Part shown: in pieces, positions 23,498 through 34,146 of the stretch
Position numbering within the stretch: position 1 is the first letter of the stretch
How the letters are laid out: the number at the start of each line of letters is the position of its first letter
Source of the DNA: Qipengyuania proteolytica
GTDB lineage: Bacteria > Pseudomonadota > Alphaproteobacteria > Sphingomonadales > Sphingomonadaceae
DNA: 64,000 nt
Direction: 5' to 3'
Assembly: GCF_019711565.1 (NCBI RefSeq)
Contig: NZ_JAIGNN010000002.1
Location: 868,001-932,000 of the forward strand
Notes under the pieces: generated by a model
Told to the model about the DNA's origin: nothing
The model's input: the letters and a program-made list of their open reading frames with translations, nothing else
The model's database searches: none
Program-made: the position numbers and the translations under genes

Positions 23498-24871
23498 ATG
23501 AGCACCCCCACCACCTCGATCCCCGACCAGAAGAAGGTCGGCATGGTTTCCCTCGGCTGCCCCAAGGCGCTGGTCGATTCCGAACGCATCCTCACGCGGC
23601 TGCGCGCCGACGGTTACGCGATGAGCGCCGACTATGCGGGCGCCGACGTGGTGCTGGTGAACACCTGCGGTTTTCTCGATTCCGCCAAGGAAGAAAGCCT
23701 CGCCGCGATCGGGGAGGCGATTGCCGAGAATGGCCGCGTGATCGTGACCGGCTGCATGGGCGAGGAAGCCGACGCTATCCGTGCCGCGCACCCCAGCGTG
23801 CTCGCGGTCACCGGCGCGCACCAGTACGAAGCGGTGGTGGAAGCGGTGCACGAGCATGCGCCGCCTTCGCAAGGCCCCTTCATCGACCTGATCCCGCAGC
23901 CCGACGTCAAGCTGACGCCGCGCCATTACAGCTATCTGAAGATTTCGGAAGGCTGCAACCACTCCTGCGCCTTCTGCATCATCCCCGACCTGCGCGGGAA
24001 GCTCGCCAGCCGGCGGATCGACGCGGTGCTGCGCGAAGCGGAAAAGCTGGTCGCCGCGGGCACGAAGGAACTGCTGGTGATCAGCCAGGACACGTCGGCC
24101 TATGGCGTCGACACGCGCCACGAGGCGAAGCCGTGGAAGGGCCGCGAGGTCCGCGCGCACATGACCGACCTCGCGCGCGAGCTGGGCCAGCTCGATATCG
24201 GTGGCGGCACGCCTCCATGGGTGCGGCTGCATTACGTCTATCCCTATCCGCATGTCGACGCGGTCATCCCGCTGATGGCCGAGGGACTGCTGACGCCTTA
24301 TCTCGACATCCCGTTCCAGCACGCGAGCCCCAAGGTGCTGCGCGCGATGAAACGGCCCGCGAATGAAGCCAAGGTGCTCGAACGGCTCAAGGGCTGGCGC
24401 GAGATCTGCCCCGAGATCGCCATCCGCTCGAGCTTCGTGGTCGGCTTCCCCGGCGAGACCGAAGAGGATTTCCGCTACCTGCTCGACTGGCTCGAAGAGG
24501 CACAACTCGACCGCGTGGGCGCGTTCCGCTTCGAACCCGTCGAAGGCGCGCAGGCCAATGCCCTGCCCGATCCCGTCCCCGAAGAGGTGAAGGAAGAACG
24601 CTACGCGCGGATCATGGAAGTGACCGAGCGGATCAGCGCCGCCAAGCTCGCCGCCAAGGTCGGCAAGACGATTGCCGTCATCATCGACGAGGTCGGCGAG
24701 GCGGACGAGGACGGCGATATCGGGGCGACCGGCCGCAGCCAGGCGGATGCGCCGGAAATCGACGGCGCGGTCTACCTGCGCCAGGTTCCGGGCGATCTCG
24801 AACCCGGCGATATCGTAACTGTCTCGATCGAGGACAGTGATGCGCACGACCTTTTCGGCGTAATCGCGTAA
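23498..24871 (+). CDS. rimO: Ribosomal protein S12 methylthiotransferase RimO
   Basis: A radical SAM enzyme that methylthiolates an Asp of ribosomal protein S12. The 457 residues have the UPF0004 domain with three cluster cysteines (Cys21, Cys57, Cys86), the radical SAM CxxxCxxC (Cys153, Cys157, Cys160 in [10 protein letters not shown]), and a C-terminal TRAM domain (about 390-455). The SLGCPK N-terminal motif separates RimO from MiaB. ATG 23498 fits family length; the longer frame is antisense to the preceding gene. Confidence 0.95.
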   Translation: MSTPTTSIPDQKKVGMVSLGCPKALVDSERILTRLRADGYAMSADYAGADVVLVNTCGFLDSAKEESLAAIGEAIAENGRVIVTGCMGEEADAIRAAHPSVLAVTGAHQYEAVVEAVHEHAPPSQGPFIDLIPQPDVKLTPRHYSYLKISEGCNHSCAFCIIPDLRGKLASRRIDAVLREAEKLVAAGTKELLVISQDTSAYGVDTRHEAKPWKGREVRAHMTDLARELGQLDIGGGTPPWVRLHYVYPYPHVDAVIPLMAEGLLTPYLDIPFQHASPKVLRAMKRPANEAKVLERLKGWREICPEIAIRSSFVVGFPGETEEDFRYLLDWLEEAQLDRVGAFRFEPVEGAQANALPDPVPEEVKEERYARIMEVTERISAAKLAAKVGKTIAVIIDEVGEADEDGDIGATGRSQADAPEIDGAVYLRQVPGDLEPGDIVTVSIEDSDAHDLFGVIA

Positions 24872-25127
24872 GATTCTTGCGCCGGAAACGCATGGACTGC
24901 GCGTTTACCATAGAGCTTAGCTGTCGCCTCGCCTCCTGAAAACGGCGGAAATGCGGGCTTTTCGAAGCCGACAGGGCGGGGCCAAAGGCGCTGCGCGGGT
25001 CATTTCGGAAAGGCTAAACGCTAAAGCGCATTTAACCATCGCATCCCAAGCATATCCAAGGCTCCGCCACCGTTCCCGACGCCGCGTCAAAGGTTTCTTA
25101 AACTTAAGGAGCCCATAAGCATGCACG

Positions 25128-27503
25128 ATGGACACGAAACGCGCCTTCGCTACGACGCGCCAGTTCCTGCCGAAATTGTGGCAGGGGCTGGGCGGGCGCG
25201 TGGCCGAACGACTCCGTCACCTCATTTTCGCAACCCTCTTCGCCCTCGGCATGATCGCGGTGTTCCTGCTGGAACCGATCGACCAGTTCCTGTGGCTGTT
25301 CCAATCTAAGATCGCCGGCCAGAAGCCGTCAGGCGACATCGTCTATGTCGTGTCCGACGAGATCATCGACGACCCTAACCTAGCCCACCGCAGGCTCGAC
25401 CTGGCGAAGGCGCTCGACGAGCTCGACCGACGCGGTGTCGGCAAGGTCTATGTCGACATCGTGTTCGACGAACCATCCGAACAGCAATTCGACCAGCCGC
25501 TTGCGCAGGCCATCGAGCGACTCGGGCCCCGCATCGCCCTCGCAGATCAGATGGTTCTCGACGCGAACGACAAGCAGCGGTTTTTGCGAACAGACCCCGC
25601 GATCAGCGGAACGGCAACCCGTGTCGTGGCCGACAGGAGGGATTCGAACTATTTCGGAATTGCCTGGATTGCCCAATACGGATTTAGGGTCGACGGCAAG
25701 CCCGTTCCATCACTCGGTGCAGCGCTGGGCGGTGTCACTGATGCCCATTCGGGCAACTTCCAGATCGACTACGGCTTCGCTGCCCGTGAAATCGCAACCT
25801 ATCCATTTTCGAGGCTCAGCCAAGGCGCGATGGGGAACTCGCATCCCCTTGCCAACTCGGTCGATTTTGCGGGCAAGACGGTGGTCATCGGCTACGATCG
25901 CCAGACATCCGGTTCCAGCATCACGATCCCCAACAGCGTCAATGCACCGTCGAGCTACGTCTCTATTTACGCCGGTGAAACACTCAAGAGCGGCCGCGTC
26001 GGCTTCCTGAGCTCGCTCCAGGTGATCGCGATCATGGGATGCCTGATGGCCTGCCTGATCATTCTGGCCCCGGCCCGTCGGCGCCGCTGGATCGGTTATG
26101 CGGCGATTGTCGGCTTCCTGCCGGTCATGCTGGTCCTTGCAGCCCGCATGGGTGTCCGTGTGGAAGCATCCTATGCCATCGGCCTGTTCACGGTCTATGC
26201 ACTGTTCCGCTCGCGCGCCCGCTGGAAACGCTGGGTCGCCCTCGTCAACCAGGATACGGGCTTGCCGACGCTGAAGGCGCTCGAAGCTCGCCTGATGCGG
26301 GAGCACTACACGTCGGGCCATGTGGTCGTGGCCAAGGTCCACAATTACGAACGGATCCTGAAGACCCTGCGGGCCGAGGATCGCACCACCTACCTTCTGA
26401 AGCTCATCGACCGGCTGCGCGCCGCCGATCCCAATCTCGCCGTTTTCAGCGAGGGCCATTATGTCGCCTGGCATTCGCCGATGGAGGATAGCGGTGCGCT
26501 GACCGAACATCTCGCCGGCCTGAGGGCGATCTTCGCCGCGCCGGTGTCGGTGGCCGACACCTCGATCGACGTCGGCATCACCTTCGGCATGGCCGCGCTG
26601 GAGGGAGATTCCCATCGCCGCGTGCCCGCCGCCATCGCCGCAGCGGAGGAAACGACCGAGGCGCACGACCCGATCAAGCTGGCGGAAAGCAGCGCGCAGT
26701 CGGACCTGCTGTGGGATATTTCGCTGCGCGCCCGCATCGACGAGGCGATGGATGCGGGCGAGATCTATTGCGTCTACCAGCCCAAGATCCACACCGGCAC
26801 GGGCGACCTTGCAGGCGTGGAGGCGCTCGTTCGCTGGCACGATCCGGCAAAAGGGTTCATCGAGCCGATGCATTTCGTCCAGCAGTGCGAAAAGGCCGGA
26901 CGCATGGAGCACCTGACCCGCTACGTGCTGCAGAGCGCCTGTTCGGCCGGTCAGCTGCTGCACTTCCGGGGTACGCAGATCACCATGTCGGTCAATATCT
27001 CGGCCACCCTGCTGGGCGACATGCGGGTGGTCGGCCTCGTCCGCAACGCCTTGCAGGCGACGCGCTTCGATCCGCGCTTCCTCGTGCTCGAGATCACCGA
27101 GACGTCGCGCATTGCCGATATGCAGACGGCTGCAACAATTCTCGAAGAATTGAGCGCTCTTGGCGTAAAGCTATCGATCGACGACTTCGGCGTCGGCGCC
27201 GCAAATTTCGAAACGTTTTTCAGCCTGCCCTTCGACGAGCTGAAAATCGACCGGCTGTTCGTGTCGAATATTACGACCGATCCCAAGGCACGGGCGATCG
27301 TTTCTAGCATCGTGGAAATGGGACACCAGGCGCGAATCACTGTGGTGGCAGAGGGCGTCGAGACCTTGCGAGAGGCTGAAATCCTTAACGAAATCGGCTG
27401 CGACGAGCTCCAGGGTTACGCTTTTTCAAGGCCGATTTCGCTATCCAAGCTTATGGAATACAAAGGGAATCACGACAAACGCCAGGCGGCAAACATGGTT
27501 TAG
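25128..27503 (+). CDS. CHASE2-GGDEF(degenerate)-EAL signalling protein
   Basis: 791 residues. TM helix at about 33-52, CHASE2 sensor domain to about 290 in the periplasm, two or three TM helices (about 297-365), a GGDEF-like domain that lacks GGDEF (FSEGHYVAWH in its place), then EAL at about 530-775. EAL keeps the catalytic set: EALVRW, LEITET, DDFG, DELKIDR and AEGVET, so it should hydrolyse cyclic di-GMP under control of an outside signal. An in-frame TAA forces ATG 25128, although the AAGGAG at 25106-25111 is 16 bases away and fits ATG 25121 in another frame better. The 256 bases before it show no other feature. Confidence 0.9.
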   Translation: MDTKRAFATTRQFLPKLWQGLGGRVAERLRHLIFATLFALGMIAVFLLEPIDQFLWLFQSKIAGQKPSGDIVYVVSDEIIDDPNLAHRRLDLAKALDELDRRGVGKVYVDIVFDEPSEQQFDQPLAQAIERLGPRIALADQMVLDANDKQRFLRTDPAISGTATRVVADRRDSNYFGIAWIAQYGFRVDGKPVPSLGAALGGVTDAHSGNFQIDYGFAAREIATYPFSRLSQGAMGNSHPLANSVDFAGKTVVIGYDRQTSGSSITIPNSVNAPSSYVSIYAGETLKSGRVGFLSSLQVIAIMGCLMACLIILAPARRRRWIGYAAIVGFLPVMLVLAARMGVRVEASYAIGLFTVYALFRSRARWKRWVALVNQDTGLPTLKALEARLMREHYTSGHVVVAKVHNYERILKTLRAEDRTTYLLKLIDRLRAADPNLAVFSEGHYVAWHSPMEDSGALTEHLAGLRAIFAAPVSVADTSIDVGITFGMAALEGDSHRRVPAAIAAAEETTEAHDPIKLAESSAQSDLLWDISLRARIDEAMDAGEIYCVYQPKIHTGTGDLAGVEALVRWHDPAKGFIEPMHFVQQCEKAGRMEHLTRYVLQSACSAGQLLHFRGTQITMSVNISATLLGDMRVVGLVRNALQATRFDPRFLVLEITETSRIADMQTAATILEELSALGVKLSIDDFGVGAANFETFFSLPFDELKIDRLFVSNITTDPKARAIVSSIVEMGHQARITVVAEGVETLREAEILNEIGCDELQGYAFSRPISLSKLMEYKGNHDKRQAANMV

Positions 27504-27562
27504 ACTTTACAAACAAGGATGGTTAATGACATGTCACTCCTGCACCAACAGGAGGTACGCAC

Positions 27563-27601
27563 ATGTGGAACATCTGGAAGTGGTTCTTCAGCGGCGATTA
27601 A
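27563..27601 (+). CDS. Possible 12-residue Trp-rich peptide
   Basis: ACAGGAGGT, a near-perfect Shine-Dalgarno, stands six bases before an ATG whose frame reads MWNIWKWFFSGD and stops. Three Trp and two Phe in 12 residues is extreme. A hairpin pairs GGTTC (27582-27586) with GAACC (27611-27615) over the end of the ORF, and a strong terminator follows at 27624. It lies 60 bases after the EAL gene, and no amino-acid biosynthesis gene is downstream, so a trp-type leader is unlikely. A membrane-active micropeptide or small-RNA locus is possible. Confidence 0.45.
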   Translation: MWNIWKWFFSGD

Positions 27602-27623
27602 TCGCTTCGTGAACCCGAATATT

Positions 27624-27648
27624 AAGGGCCCCCTAGCGGGGCCCTTTT
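27624..27648 (+). terminator. Strong terminator after the Trp-rich ORF
   Basis: Nine-bp stem AAGGGCCCC/GGGGCCCTT with a 5-base loop and a run of four T. It closes the EAL/micropeptide unit before the transglutaminase gene. Confidence 0.9.
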
Positions 27649-27712
27649 CACGTCCGGGACAAATGCGCCGCAGACCTGAAACGATGCCGGGCCGTCAGCG
27701 TTGGAATTGACG

Positions 27713-28510
27713 ATGCCTGTAACGATCGAAACCCGCTTCGCCTTCACGCTCGACCAGCCGACCGATTGCCTCCTCCAGTTCGAGGCGGCGGCGCTGCCCG
27801 AGCAGCAGATCCTGTCGGCGGATATGCAGTTGTCGGACACATTGCATTTCGCACGCGTGGCGGCGGAGGACGAGATCGGAGAACGTATCTGGATCCGTGC
27901 CACCGGCGATTTCGAGGTCGGCTACAGGGCCTCTGTCGCGCTCGATCGCCAGCTAGCCGACCTCGGCACGCTTGCCGCCCTGCCGCCGCACGAAATGCCG
28001 GGCGAGGCCGTGCATTACCTGCTCGACAGCCGCTATTGTCCGGCCGACCAGTTCCAGCCCTTCGTCGAGGCCGAATTCGGGGGAACATCGGGCGGCGCAC
28101 GGGTTGCCGCGATCCGCGACTGGCTGGCCGAAAACTTCACCTATACGCCCGGCTCCTCGGGCCCGGAAACCGGCGCCGCCGACAGCTTCATTTCCCGCCA
28201 CGGCGTGTGCCGCGACTATGCCCATGTGCTCGTCACCATGGCGCGGGCGAGCACGATTCCGGCCCGTTACGTGTCCTGCTACGCGCCAGGCGTGACCCCG
28301 CAGGATTTCCACGCGGTCGCCGAGGTTTTTCTTGCCGATCCGACCATAGAAGGCGGCGGCACCTGGCAGTTGGTCGATGCAACCGGCATGGCCAACCCGA
28401 CCGATACGGTGAAGATCGGTGTGGGGCGCGACGCGGCCGACGTCAGCTTCCTGACAAGCTTCGGTCCGAGCAATTTTCGCTCCAGCAGTGTCAGGGTCGT
28501 GCAAGAATAG
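27713..28510 (+). CDS. Transglutaminase-like cysteine protease-fold protein
   Basis: 265 residues. The first 90 match the bacterial transglutaminase N-terminal domain. The core shows the Cys-His-Asp triad: RHGVCRDYAHVLV (Cys), DFHAVAEVFL (His) and WQLVDATG (Asp). Such stand-alone proteins are mostly putative peptidases or amidases; the substrate is unknown. ATG 27713 has GGAA seven bases upstream. Confidence 0.88.
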   Translation: MPVTIETRFAFTLDQPTDCLLQFEAAALPEQQILSADMQLSDTLHFARVAAEDEIGERIWIRATGDFEVGYRASVALDRQLADLGTLAALPPHEMPGEAVHYLLDSRYCPADQFQPFVEAEFGGTSGGARVAAIRDWLAENFTYTPGSSGPETGAADSFISRHGVCRDYAHVLVTMARASTIPARYVSCYAPGVTPQDFHAVAEVFLADPTIEGGGTWQLVDATGMANPTDTVKIGVGRDAADVSFLTSFGPSNFRSSSVRVVQE

Positions 28511-28575
28511 GAATGCAGCCCACTGGCACTACCCCAGCCGCGCTGGTAACCGCTTGCGACAAGAGAGGGAGAACT

Positions 28576-28599
28576 ATGACAGCGAGGCTTGTCGCATGA
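28576..28599 (+). CDS. Possible 7-codon leader ORF coupled to zwf
   Basis: AGAGGGAGA sits three bases before ATG 28576, and the frame MTARLVA ends in TGA overlapping the zwf ATG (ATGA). Ribosomes finishing it could restart on zwf. zwf also has its own GAGG at good spacing, so this may be incidental. Confidence 0.3.
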   Translation: MTARLVA

Positions 28600-30038
28600 G
28601 TTTCACGGCCGATCGTCTGGTCCTGTTCGGGGCCACGGGAGACCTCGCGCAGCGCATGCTCCTGCCCTCGCTGTGCGCACTCGACGCAGACGGCCTGCTG
28701 CACGCAGACCTCAAGATCGTCGGGACGGCGCGCTCCGAACTCTCGACCGAGGAATATCGGGACTTTGCCCGCGAGGCGCTGGAAAAATTCCTGCCCGACA
28801 ACCGGCGTGGCGGCATGGCCGACTTTCTCAACCGCCTGCATTACGTACCGCTCGATGCGACGACGCTCGAAGGCTACGATCGGCTCGCGCAAGAAGTCGG
28901 CGCCTACGAAGGTGGCCTCGCCATTTTCCTGTCGACCGCACCCAGTCTGTTCGAAGCGACGATCGGCGGGCTGAAGCACGCCGGCCTGACCGAAGGTAAC
29001 GTGCGCATCGGGCTGGAAAAGCCGCTCGGTACCGATCTCGGATCGAGCTGCGAAATCAACGATGCCGTGGCGCGGGCCTTCCCCGAAGACCGCATCTTCC
29101 GGATCGACCATTATCTCGGCAAGGAAACGGTCCAGAACCTCCTCGCCCTGCGCTTCGCCAACCTGCTGTTCGAGCCGGTCTGGAACTCCAAATACATCGA
29201 CCATGTGCAGATCACCGTGGCGGAAACGGTAGGCCTCGAATCGCGCGTCGCCTATTACGACGACAGCGGGGCGCTGCGCGACATGGTGCAGAACCACATG
29301 CTGCAGCTGCTCGCGCTGGTCGCGATGGAGCCGCCCACCAGCTTCGATTCCACCGCCGTGCGCGACGAGAAGGTAAAGGTCCTGCGGGCACTCCGCAGCG
29401 TCGCGAAGGACGAGACTGTGACCGGCCAGTACCGCGCGGGTGCCATCAATGGCGCGGCGGTGCCCGGCTATGACGAGGAACTGGGCAAGGACAGCGACAC
29501 CGAAACCTTCGTCGCGATCAAGGCGCATGTCGACAACTGGCGCTGGAAGGGCGTGCCCTTCTACCTGCGCACCGGCAAGCGCCTGCCCGAACGCGTGACC
29601 GAAATCGTCGTCCAGTTCCGCTGCATTCCGCATTCGATCTTCGAAGGCCGTGGCGCGACCACCCAGCCCAACCGGCTAGTGATCGGCATCCAGCCCGAAG
29701 AGAACATCCAGCTGACGATGATGGCCAAGGTACCCGGGCTCGACCGCGAGGGCCTGCGCCTGCGCCCGGTCCCGCTCGACATCGCCATGCCGGACGCATT
29801 TTCCGGCACGGTGCGGCGCATCGCCTACGAACGCCTGCTGCTCGACCTGATCGAAGGCGACCAGACGCTCTTCGTCCGCCGCGACGAGGTCGAGGCGCAA
29901 TGGGAATGGATCGATGCGATCCGCGAGCTCTGGCACCAGGCCGAAATCAAGCCCCGGACCTACAGCGCCGGAACATGGGGGCCCAGCGCCGCCATCGCGC
30001 TCGCCGAACGAGACGGAGTGAGCTGGCACGATGAGTAA
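28596..30038 (+). CDS. zwf: Glucose-6-phosphate 1-dehydrogenase
   Basis: Oxidises glucose-6-phosphate to 6-phosphogluconolactone with NAD(P)+, the entry into the Entner-Doudoroff pathway. 480 residues with the cofactor site FGATGDLAQRMLLPSL and the substrate site RIDHYLGKETVQN. ATG 28596 is chosen because it begins right at the Rossmann strand; the upstream frame carries no conserved sequence. First gene of zwf-edd-glk-eda, overlapping edd by eight bases. No pgl gene is seen in the operon. Confidence 0.95.
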   Translation: MSFTADRLVLFGATGDLAQRMLLPSLCALDADGLLHADLKIVGTARSELSTEEYRDFAREALEKFLPDNRRGGMADFLNRLHYVPLDATTLEGYDRLAQEVGAYEGGLAIFLSTAPSLFEATIGGLKHAGLTEGNVRIGLEKPLGTDLGSSCEINDAVARAFPEDRIFRIDHYLGKETVQNLLALRFANLLFEPVWNSKYIDHVQITVAETVGLESRVAYYDDSGALRDMVQNHMLQLLALVAMEPPTSFDSTAVRDEKVKVLRALRSVAKDETVTGQYRAGAINGAAVPGYDEELGKDSDTETFVAIKAHVDNWRWKGVPFYLRTGKRLPERVTEIVVQFRCIPHSIFEGRGATTQPNRLVIGIQPEENIQLTMMAKVPGLDREGLRLRPVPLDIAMPDAFSGTVRRIAYERLLLDLIEGDQTLFVRRDEVEAQWEWIDAIRELWHQAEIKPRTYSAGTWGPSAAIALAERDGVSWHDE

Positions 30039-31845
30039 GCCTCTCAACGATACCATCCACCGCGTCACCGAGCGCGTGATCGCGAATTCCAGGGCCAGCC
30101 GGTCGGACTATCTCGACCTGATGGACCGCGAGGCCGACGGGCAGGTCAACCGCCACGTGCTGTCCTGCTCCAACCTCGCCCACGCCTTCGCCGGCGCGGA
30201 AGATGACCAGGAGGCGATCCGCGCCGCGCGCGGGCCGAACATCGGCGTGGTCACCGCCTATAACGACATGCTCTCTGCCCACCAGCCCTACTACCGCTAT
30301 CCGGAGCGGATGAAGATCTGGGCGCGCGAAGTCGGCGCGACGGTGCAGGTTGCGGGCGGAACGCCGGCGATGTGCGACGGGGTGACGCAGGGCCAGGCGG
30401 GCATGGAGCTTTCGCTGTTCAGTCGCGACACGATTGCGCTCTCGACCATCGTCGCGCTGAGTCATGCGATGTATGATGGGATCGCGCTGCTCGGCATTTG
30501 CGACAAGATCGTGCCCGGCCTGTTGATGGGAGCGCTGCGTTTCGGCCATTTGCCGGCGATCTTCGTGCCGTCCGGACCGATGGGCACCGGCATCTCGAAC
30601 AAGGAAAAGCAGCGCACGCGCCAGCTCTATGCCGAAGGCAAGGCGACGCGCGACGAGCTGCTGGCGAGCGAGATGGGCAGCTACCACTCGCCCGGCACCT
30701 GCACCTTCTACGGCACCGCCAATTCCAACCAGATGATGATGGAGATGATGGGGCTCCACGTCCCCGGCGCGGCCTTCGTCCCGCCGGGCGCCAAGCTGCG
30801 GCAGGAGCTGAGCCGCGCGGCGACCCATCGGATCGCGGGCATCGGCAAGGACAGCGGCGATTTCCGCCCGCTCGGACGGGTGGTGGACGAGAAGGCGATC
30901 GTCAATGCCGCTATCGGCCTGCTCGCAACCGGCGGCTCGACCAATCACGCGATCCACATCCCCGCGATGGCCCGCGCGGCGGGGATCATATTCGACTGGA
31001 CCGACCTCGCCGAGCTCTCGCGCGCCGTACCGCTGGTGGCGCGCGTCTATCCCAATGGCTCGGGCGACGTTAACCATTTTCACGAGGCTGGCGGCATGGG
31101 CTATGTCATCGGCACGCTGCTCGACGAGGGGCTCGCACACGCCGACATCATGACCGTGTGGGACGGCGGGTTCGAAGCCTACAGCATGGAACCCGGCATG
31201 GACGGCGACGCGCTGACCTGGCGCGATCCGGGCCCGAGCGGCGATGCCGAAATGCTCCGTCCCGCCTCCGATCCGTTCCAGGCCGATGGGGGCATGCGGC
31301 TGGTCGAAGGCAATCTCGGCCGCGCCTGTTTCAAGTCCTCTGCCGTCGAGCGCGAACGCTGGACCGTCGAGGCGCCGTGCCGCGTGTTCGAAGACCAGCA
31401 TTCGGTCAACGAGGCTTTCAGCCGCGGCGAGCTCGACAAGGACGTCGTGGTTGTCGTCCGCTTCCAGGGACCGCGCGCCAACGGCATGCCCGAATTGCAC
31501 AAGCTCACCCCCGCGCTGGGCGTGTTGCAGGACCGCGGCTACCGCGTGGCACTGGTCACCGACGGCCGCATGTCGGGCGCCTCGGGCAAGGTCCCGGCCG
31601 CGATCCATTGCACGCCAGAGGCGCTGGGCGGCGGCCCTCTGTCGCGCCTGCGCGACGGTGACATTGTCAGGGTCTGCGCCGAGACCGGCGAGCTCAGCAC
31701 GCCGACTGACCTCGATGCGCGCGAGCCCGCGCCCGAGCCCAAGCCCGACATGGGGATGGGCCGCGAGCTCTTCGCCATGTTCCGCGCAAATGCGGACGGC
31801 GCCGAACAGGGAGCGTCCTCGATGATGGCGATGGCGGGACTGTGA
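30031..31845 (+). CDS. edd: 6-Phosphogluconate dehydratase
   Basis: Dehydrates 6-phosphogluconate to 2-keto-3-deoxy-6-phosphogluconate. 604 residues, the usual size of an IlvD/Edd iron-sulfur dehydratase. [14 protein letters not shown] and the [15 protein letters not shown] segment ([14 protein letters not shown]) carry cluster cysteines, and [18 protein letters not shown] is the conserved C-terminal site. It overlaps zwf upstream and touches glk downstream, so it is translated in step with both. Confidence 0.95.
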   Translation: MSKPLNDTIHRVTERVIANSRASRSDYLDLMDREADGQVNRHVLSCSNLAHAFAGAEDDQEAIRAARGPNIGVVTAYNDMLSAHQPYYRYPERMKIWAREVGATVQVAGGTPAMCDGVTQGQAGMELSLFSRDTIALSTIVALSHAMYDGIALLGICDKIVPGLLMGALRFGHLPAIFVPSGPMGTGISNKEKQRTRQLYAEGKATRDELLASEMGSYHSPGTCTFYGTANSNQMMMEMMGLHVPGAAFVPPGAKLRQELSRAATHRIAGIGKDSGDFRPLGRVVDEKAIVNAAIGLLATGGSTNHAIHIPAMARAAGIIFDWTDLAELSRAVPLVARVYPNGSGDVNHFHEAGGMGYVIGTLLDEGLAHADIMTVWDGGFEAYSMEPGMDGDALTWRDPGPSGDAEMLRPASDPFQADGGMRLVEGNLGRACFKSSAVERERWTVEAPCRVFEDQHSVNEAFSRGELDKDVVVVVRFQGPRANGMPELHKLTPALGVLQDRGYRVALVTDGRMSGASGKVPAAIHCTPEALGGGPLSRLRDGDIVRVCAETGELSTPTDLDAREPAPEPKPDMGMGRELFAMFRANADGAEQGASSMMAMAGL

Positions 31846-31847
31846 GC

Positions 31848-32819
31848 ATGGACCTGGTCAGCGTCGATATCGGCGGCACCCACGCCCGTTTCTCCATCGC
31901 GACCGTCGCCGACGACGGTACGATCACGCTCGACGAGCCCGAGACGATCCACACCAAGGACCACGCGAGTTTCCAGACCGCGTGGGAAGATTTCCGCGAA
32001 CGCAAGGGCGGCAGCCTGCCGCCGCGCGTGTCGATGGCGATCGCGGGCCCGGTTGGTGGCGAGGTGATCCGTTTCACCAACAACCCGTGGATCATTCGCC
32101 CCGCGCTGGTGCAGGAAAAGCTTGGTGTCGAGCAATACTGCATCGTCAACGATTTCGAGGCGGTGGCGCATGCGGTCGCGCGGGTGAGCGAGGACCAGTT
32201 CATCCACCTGACCGGCCCCGACAAGCCGCTCTCGCCCACCGGTCGCCTGAGCGTGCTCGGTCCCGGCACCGGCCTCGGCGTGGCGCATCTCTATCGCGAG
32301 CCCGACGGCACCTACCGCGTCTCCGCCACCGAGGGCGGCCATATCGACTTCGCCCCGCTCGACCAGATCGACGACGCGATCCTTGCGCGGCTGCGCAAGC
32401 GGCACACGCGCGTCTCGGTCGAACGAGTCGTCGCTGGCCCTGCGATTTCGGATATCTACCAGACGCTCGCCGCGATGGAGGGCAAGCCGGTCGCCGAAGA
32501 GGACGATGTCGCCATCTGGACCCGCGGGCAGGAAGGCAGCGACAGCCTCGCCGCCGCCGCGGTCGACCGCTTCTGCATGTCGCTCGGCAGCGTGGCGGGC
32601 GATATCGCTCTGGCACAGGGCGGCTTCGGCGGCGTCGTGATCGCCGGGGGCCTTGGTTACCGGATCCGCGAAACGCTGGTGAAGTCGGGCTTTGCAGAAC
32701 GCTTCAAGGCCAAGGGCCGCTTCCAGGAACTCATGGCGAGCATTCCGGTCAAACTCATCACCCACCCGCAGCCCGGCCTGTTCGGCGCGGCAGCAGCCTT
32801 CGTTAGGGAACACGCATGA
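31848..32819 (+). CDS. glk: Glucokinase
   Basis: Phosphorylates glucose with ATP. 323 residues with the phosphate-1 motif [20 protein letters not shown], and the EGGHIDF sequence of Glk-type glucokinases. The start is ATG 31848; a GTG at 31842 overlapping the edd stop is possible and adds two residues. Together with zwf, edd and eda it makes glucose to pyruvate plus glyceraldehyde-3-phosphate a one-operon route. Confidence 0.93.
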   Translation: MDLVSVDIGGTHARFSIATVADDGTITLDEPETIHTKDHASFQTAWEDFRERKGGSLPPRVSMAIAGPVGGEVIRFTNNPWIIRPALVQEKLGVEQYCIVNDFEAVAHAVARVSEDQFIHLTGPDKPLSPTGRLSVLGPGTGLGVAHLYREPDGTYRVSATEGGHIDFAPLDQIDDAILARLRKRHTRVSVERVVAGPAISDIYQTLAAMEGKPVAEEDDVAIWTRGQEGSDSLAAAAVDRFCMSLGSVAGDIALAQGGFGGVVIAGGLGYRIRETLVKSGFAERFKAKGRFQELMASIPVKLITHPQPGLFGAAAAFVREHA

Positions 32820-33424
32820 GCATTTCCGACATCATGCAGACCGCGCCGGTGATCCCGGTCATCGTAGTGGACGAGGTCGAGCATGCCGTGCCGCTCGCGC
32901 GAGCGCTCGTTGCCGGCGGGCTCCGCGTGCTCGAAGTCACGCTGCGCACCCCTGCCGCGCTCGACGCGATCCGGGCGATGAAGACCGTCAAGGGCGCGAT
33001 CGTCGGCGCAGGCACTGTCACCAACCAGAAGGAGCTGGCCGCCGCGATCGACGCGGGCAGCGAGTTCATCGTTTCGCCGGGCCTCACCGAACCGCTCGGC
33101 AAGGCGGCGATCCGCGAAGGCATCCCCTTCCTGCCCGGCATCGCCAATGCGGGCGACATCATGCGCGGGCTCGACATGGGCCTGACGCATTTCAAGTTCT
33201 TCCCCGCGATGGCTGCGGGCGGGCTCCCGGCGCTGAAGGCGCTCGCCGCGCCCTTCGGCCAGTGCCGTTTCTGCCCCACGGGCGGCATCACGCTGGAGAA
33301 TGCACCCGAATGGCTCGCCTTCGATCCGGTGCTCTGCGTCGGCGGCAGCTGGGTCGCCCCGCGCGGGCCGGTGGACGAAGCGGCGGTCGAGAAGCTCGCC
33401 CGCGAAGCCTTTACCCTCGCGTAA
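32816..33424 (+). CDS. eda: KDPG aldolase
   Basis: Cleaves 2-keto-3-deoxy-6-phosphogluconate to pyruvate and glyceraldehyde-3-phosphate. 202 residues, a TIM barrel with the Schiff-base lysine in FKFFPA and the phosphate site CPTGGIT. It overlaps glk in ATGA and ends the operon. A 7-bp hairpin TCCGCGC/GCGCGGA follows at about 33433-33459 without a T run. Confidence 0.95.
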   Translation: MSISDIMQTAPVIPVIVVDEVEHAVPLARALVAGGLRVLEVTLRTPAALDAIRAMKTVKGAIVGAGTVTNQKELAAAIDAGSEFIVSPGLTEPLGKAAIREGIPFLPGIANAGDIMRGLDMGLTHFKFFPAMAAGGLPALKALAAPFGQCRFCPTGGITLENAPEWLAFDPVLCVGGSWVAPRGPVDEAAVEKLAREAFTLA

Positions 33425-33497
33425 AAGCTTGTGTCCGCGCGGGACGGATCCTGCGCGGAGACTGGAAAATCCCTGCGGATCAGACCATAACCGCTGC

Positions 33498-34142
33498 ATG
33501 GATTCGGCGTTCAAATGGATTGGCGGACTGACGCTCCTGGTGGTCGCCGTGCTGGCCGGGGTGGCGTTCAACGGCTCGCTAGAGGCTGAAAGGCCTGCCG
33601 AACAGGCGCAGTCTGCACCCGCTCCCAAGCTTGAACCCATGGGTGCGATCGCTGCCAAGGCGCTGGCCGATTACGACCGGCTCTACACCGTGCGCCGCGT
33701 TCTGCCGATCAAGGGTCCGATCAAGTATGGTGAATGGCACTGGGACGACGAGGGCGTGCCCGATGGCCCGCTGCTCATCACCGTCGACCTCCAGGCGCGG
33801 GTGATCTCTGTTTTCCGCGGCGGCTACGAAATCGGCGCGGCGGCGGTCATGCTCGGGACGGACGAGCATCCGACGCCGCTCGGCAAGTTCCCGATCCTGA
33901 CCAAGGAACGCCACAACGTCTCGGAAAAATACGGCAATGCCCCGATGCCCTGGACGCTGCGCCTGACTTGGGACGGCATCGCCATCCATGGCGGGTCCGA
34001 GGTCGAGAACGGCTATGCCAGCCACGGCTGCGTCGGCATTCCCGACGAACTCGCCTCGCGCCTGTTCGCCATCGCGAAGACCGGCGACATGGTGGTGATC
34101 ACCGATGGCGAGAAGCTCAGCCTCGGCGATAGCATAGTCTGA
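33498..34142 (+). CDS. L,D-transpeptidase (YkuD) family protein
   Basis: 214 residues with an N-terminal signal anchor (about 6-26) and a YkuD domain. The catalytic motif is visible as IHGGSEVENGYASHGCVGI: the His and the nucleophilic Cys of SHGCVG. It should act in the periplasm on tetrapeptide stems of peptidoglycan, forming 3-3 crosslinks or attaching proteins. ATG 33498 begins the signal anchor; the longer frame overlaps eda. Confidence 0.9.
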   Translation: MDSAFKWIGGLTLLVVAVLAGVAFNGSLEAERPAEQAQSAPAPKLEPMGAIAAKALADYDRLYTVRRVLPIKGPIKYGEWHWDDEGVPDGPLLITVDLQARVISVFRGGYEIGAAAVMLGTDEHPTPLGKFPILTKERHNVSEKYGNAPMPWTLRLTWDGIAIHGGSEVENGYASHGCVGIPDELASRLFAIAKTGDMVVITDGEKLSLGDSIV

Positions 34143-34146
34143 GGCG

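Noticed and set aside
25121-25309. 62-residue frame starting before the CHASE2-EAL gene
   Set aside because: It has the better-spaced ribosome site but is a shadow frame with Arg/Pro-rich sequence; the overlapping long frame is clearly the real gene.
27563-27648. trp operon leader and attenuator
   Set aside because: The gene after the terminator is a transglutaminase-like protein, not a tryptophan or aromatic biosynthesis gene.
27519-27710. 63-residue frame between the EAL and transglutaminase genes
   Set aside because: It reads straight through a strong terminator and lacks a ribosome site, whereas the 12-codon frame inside it has one.
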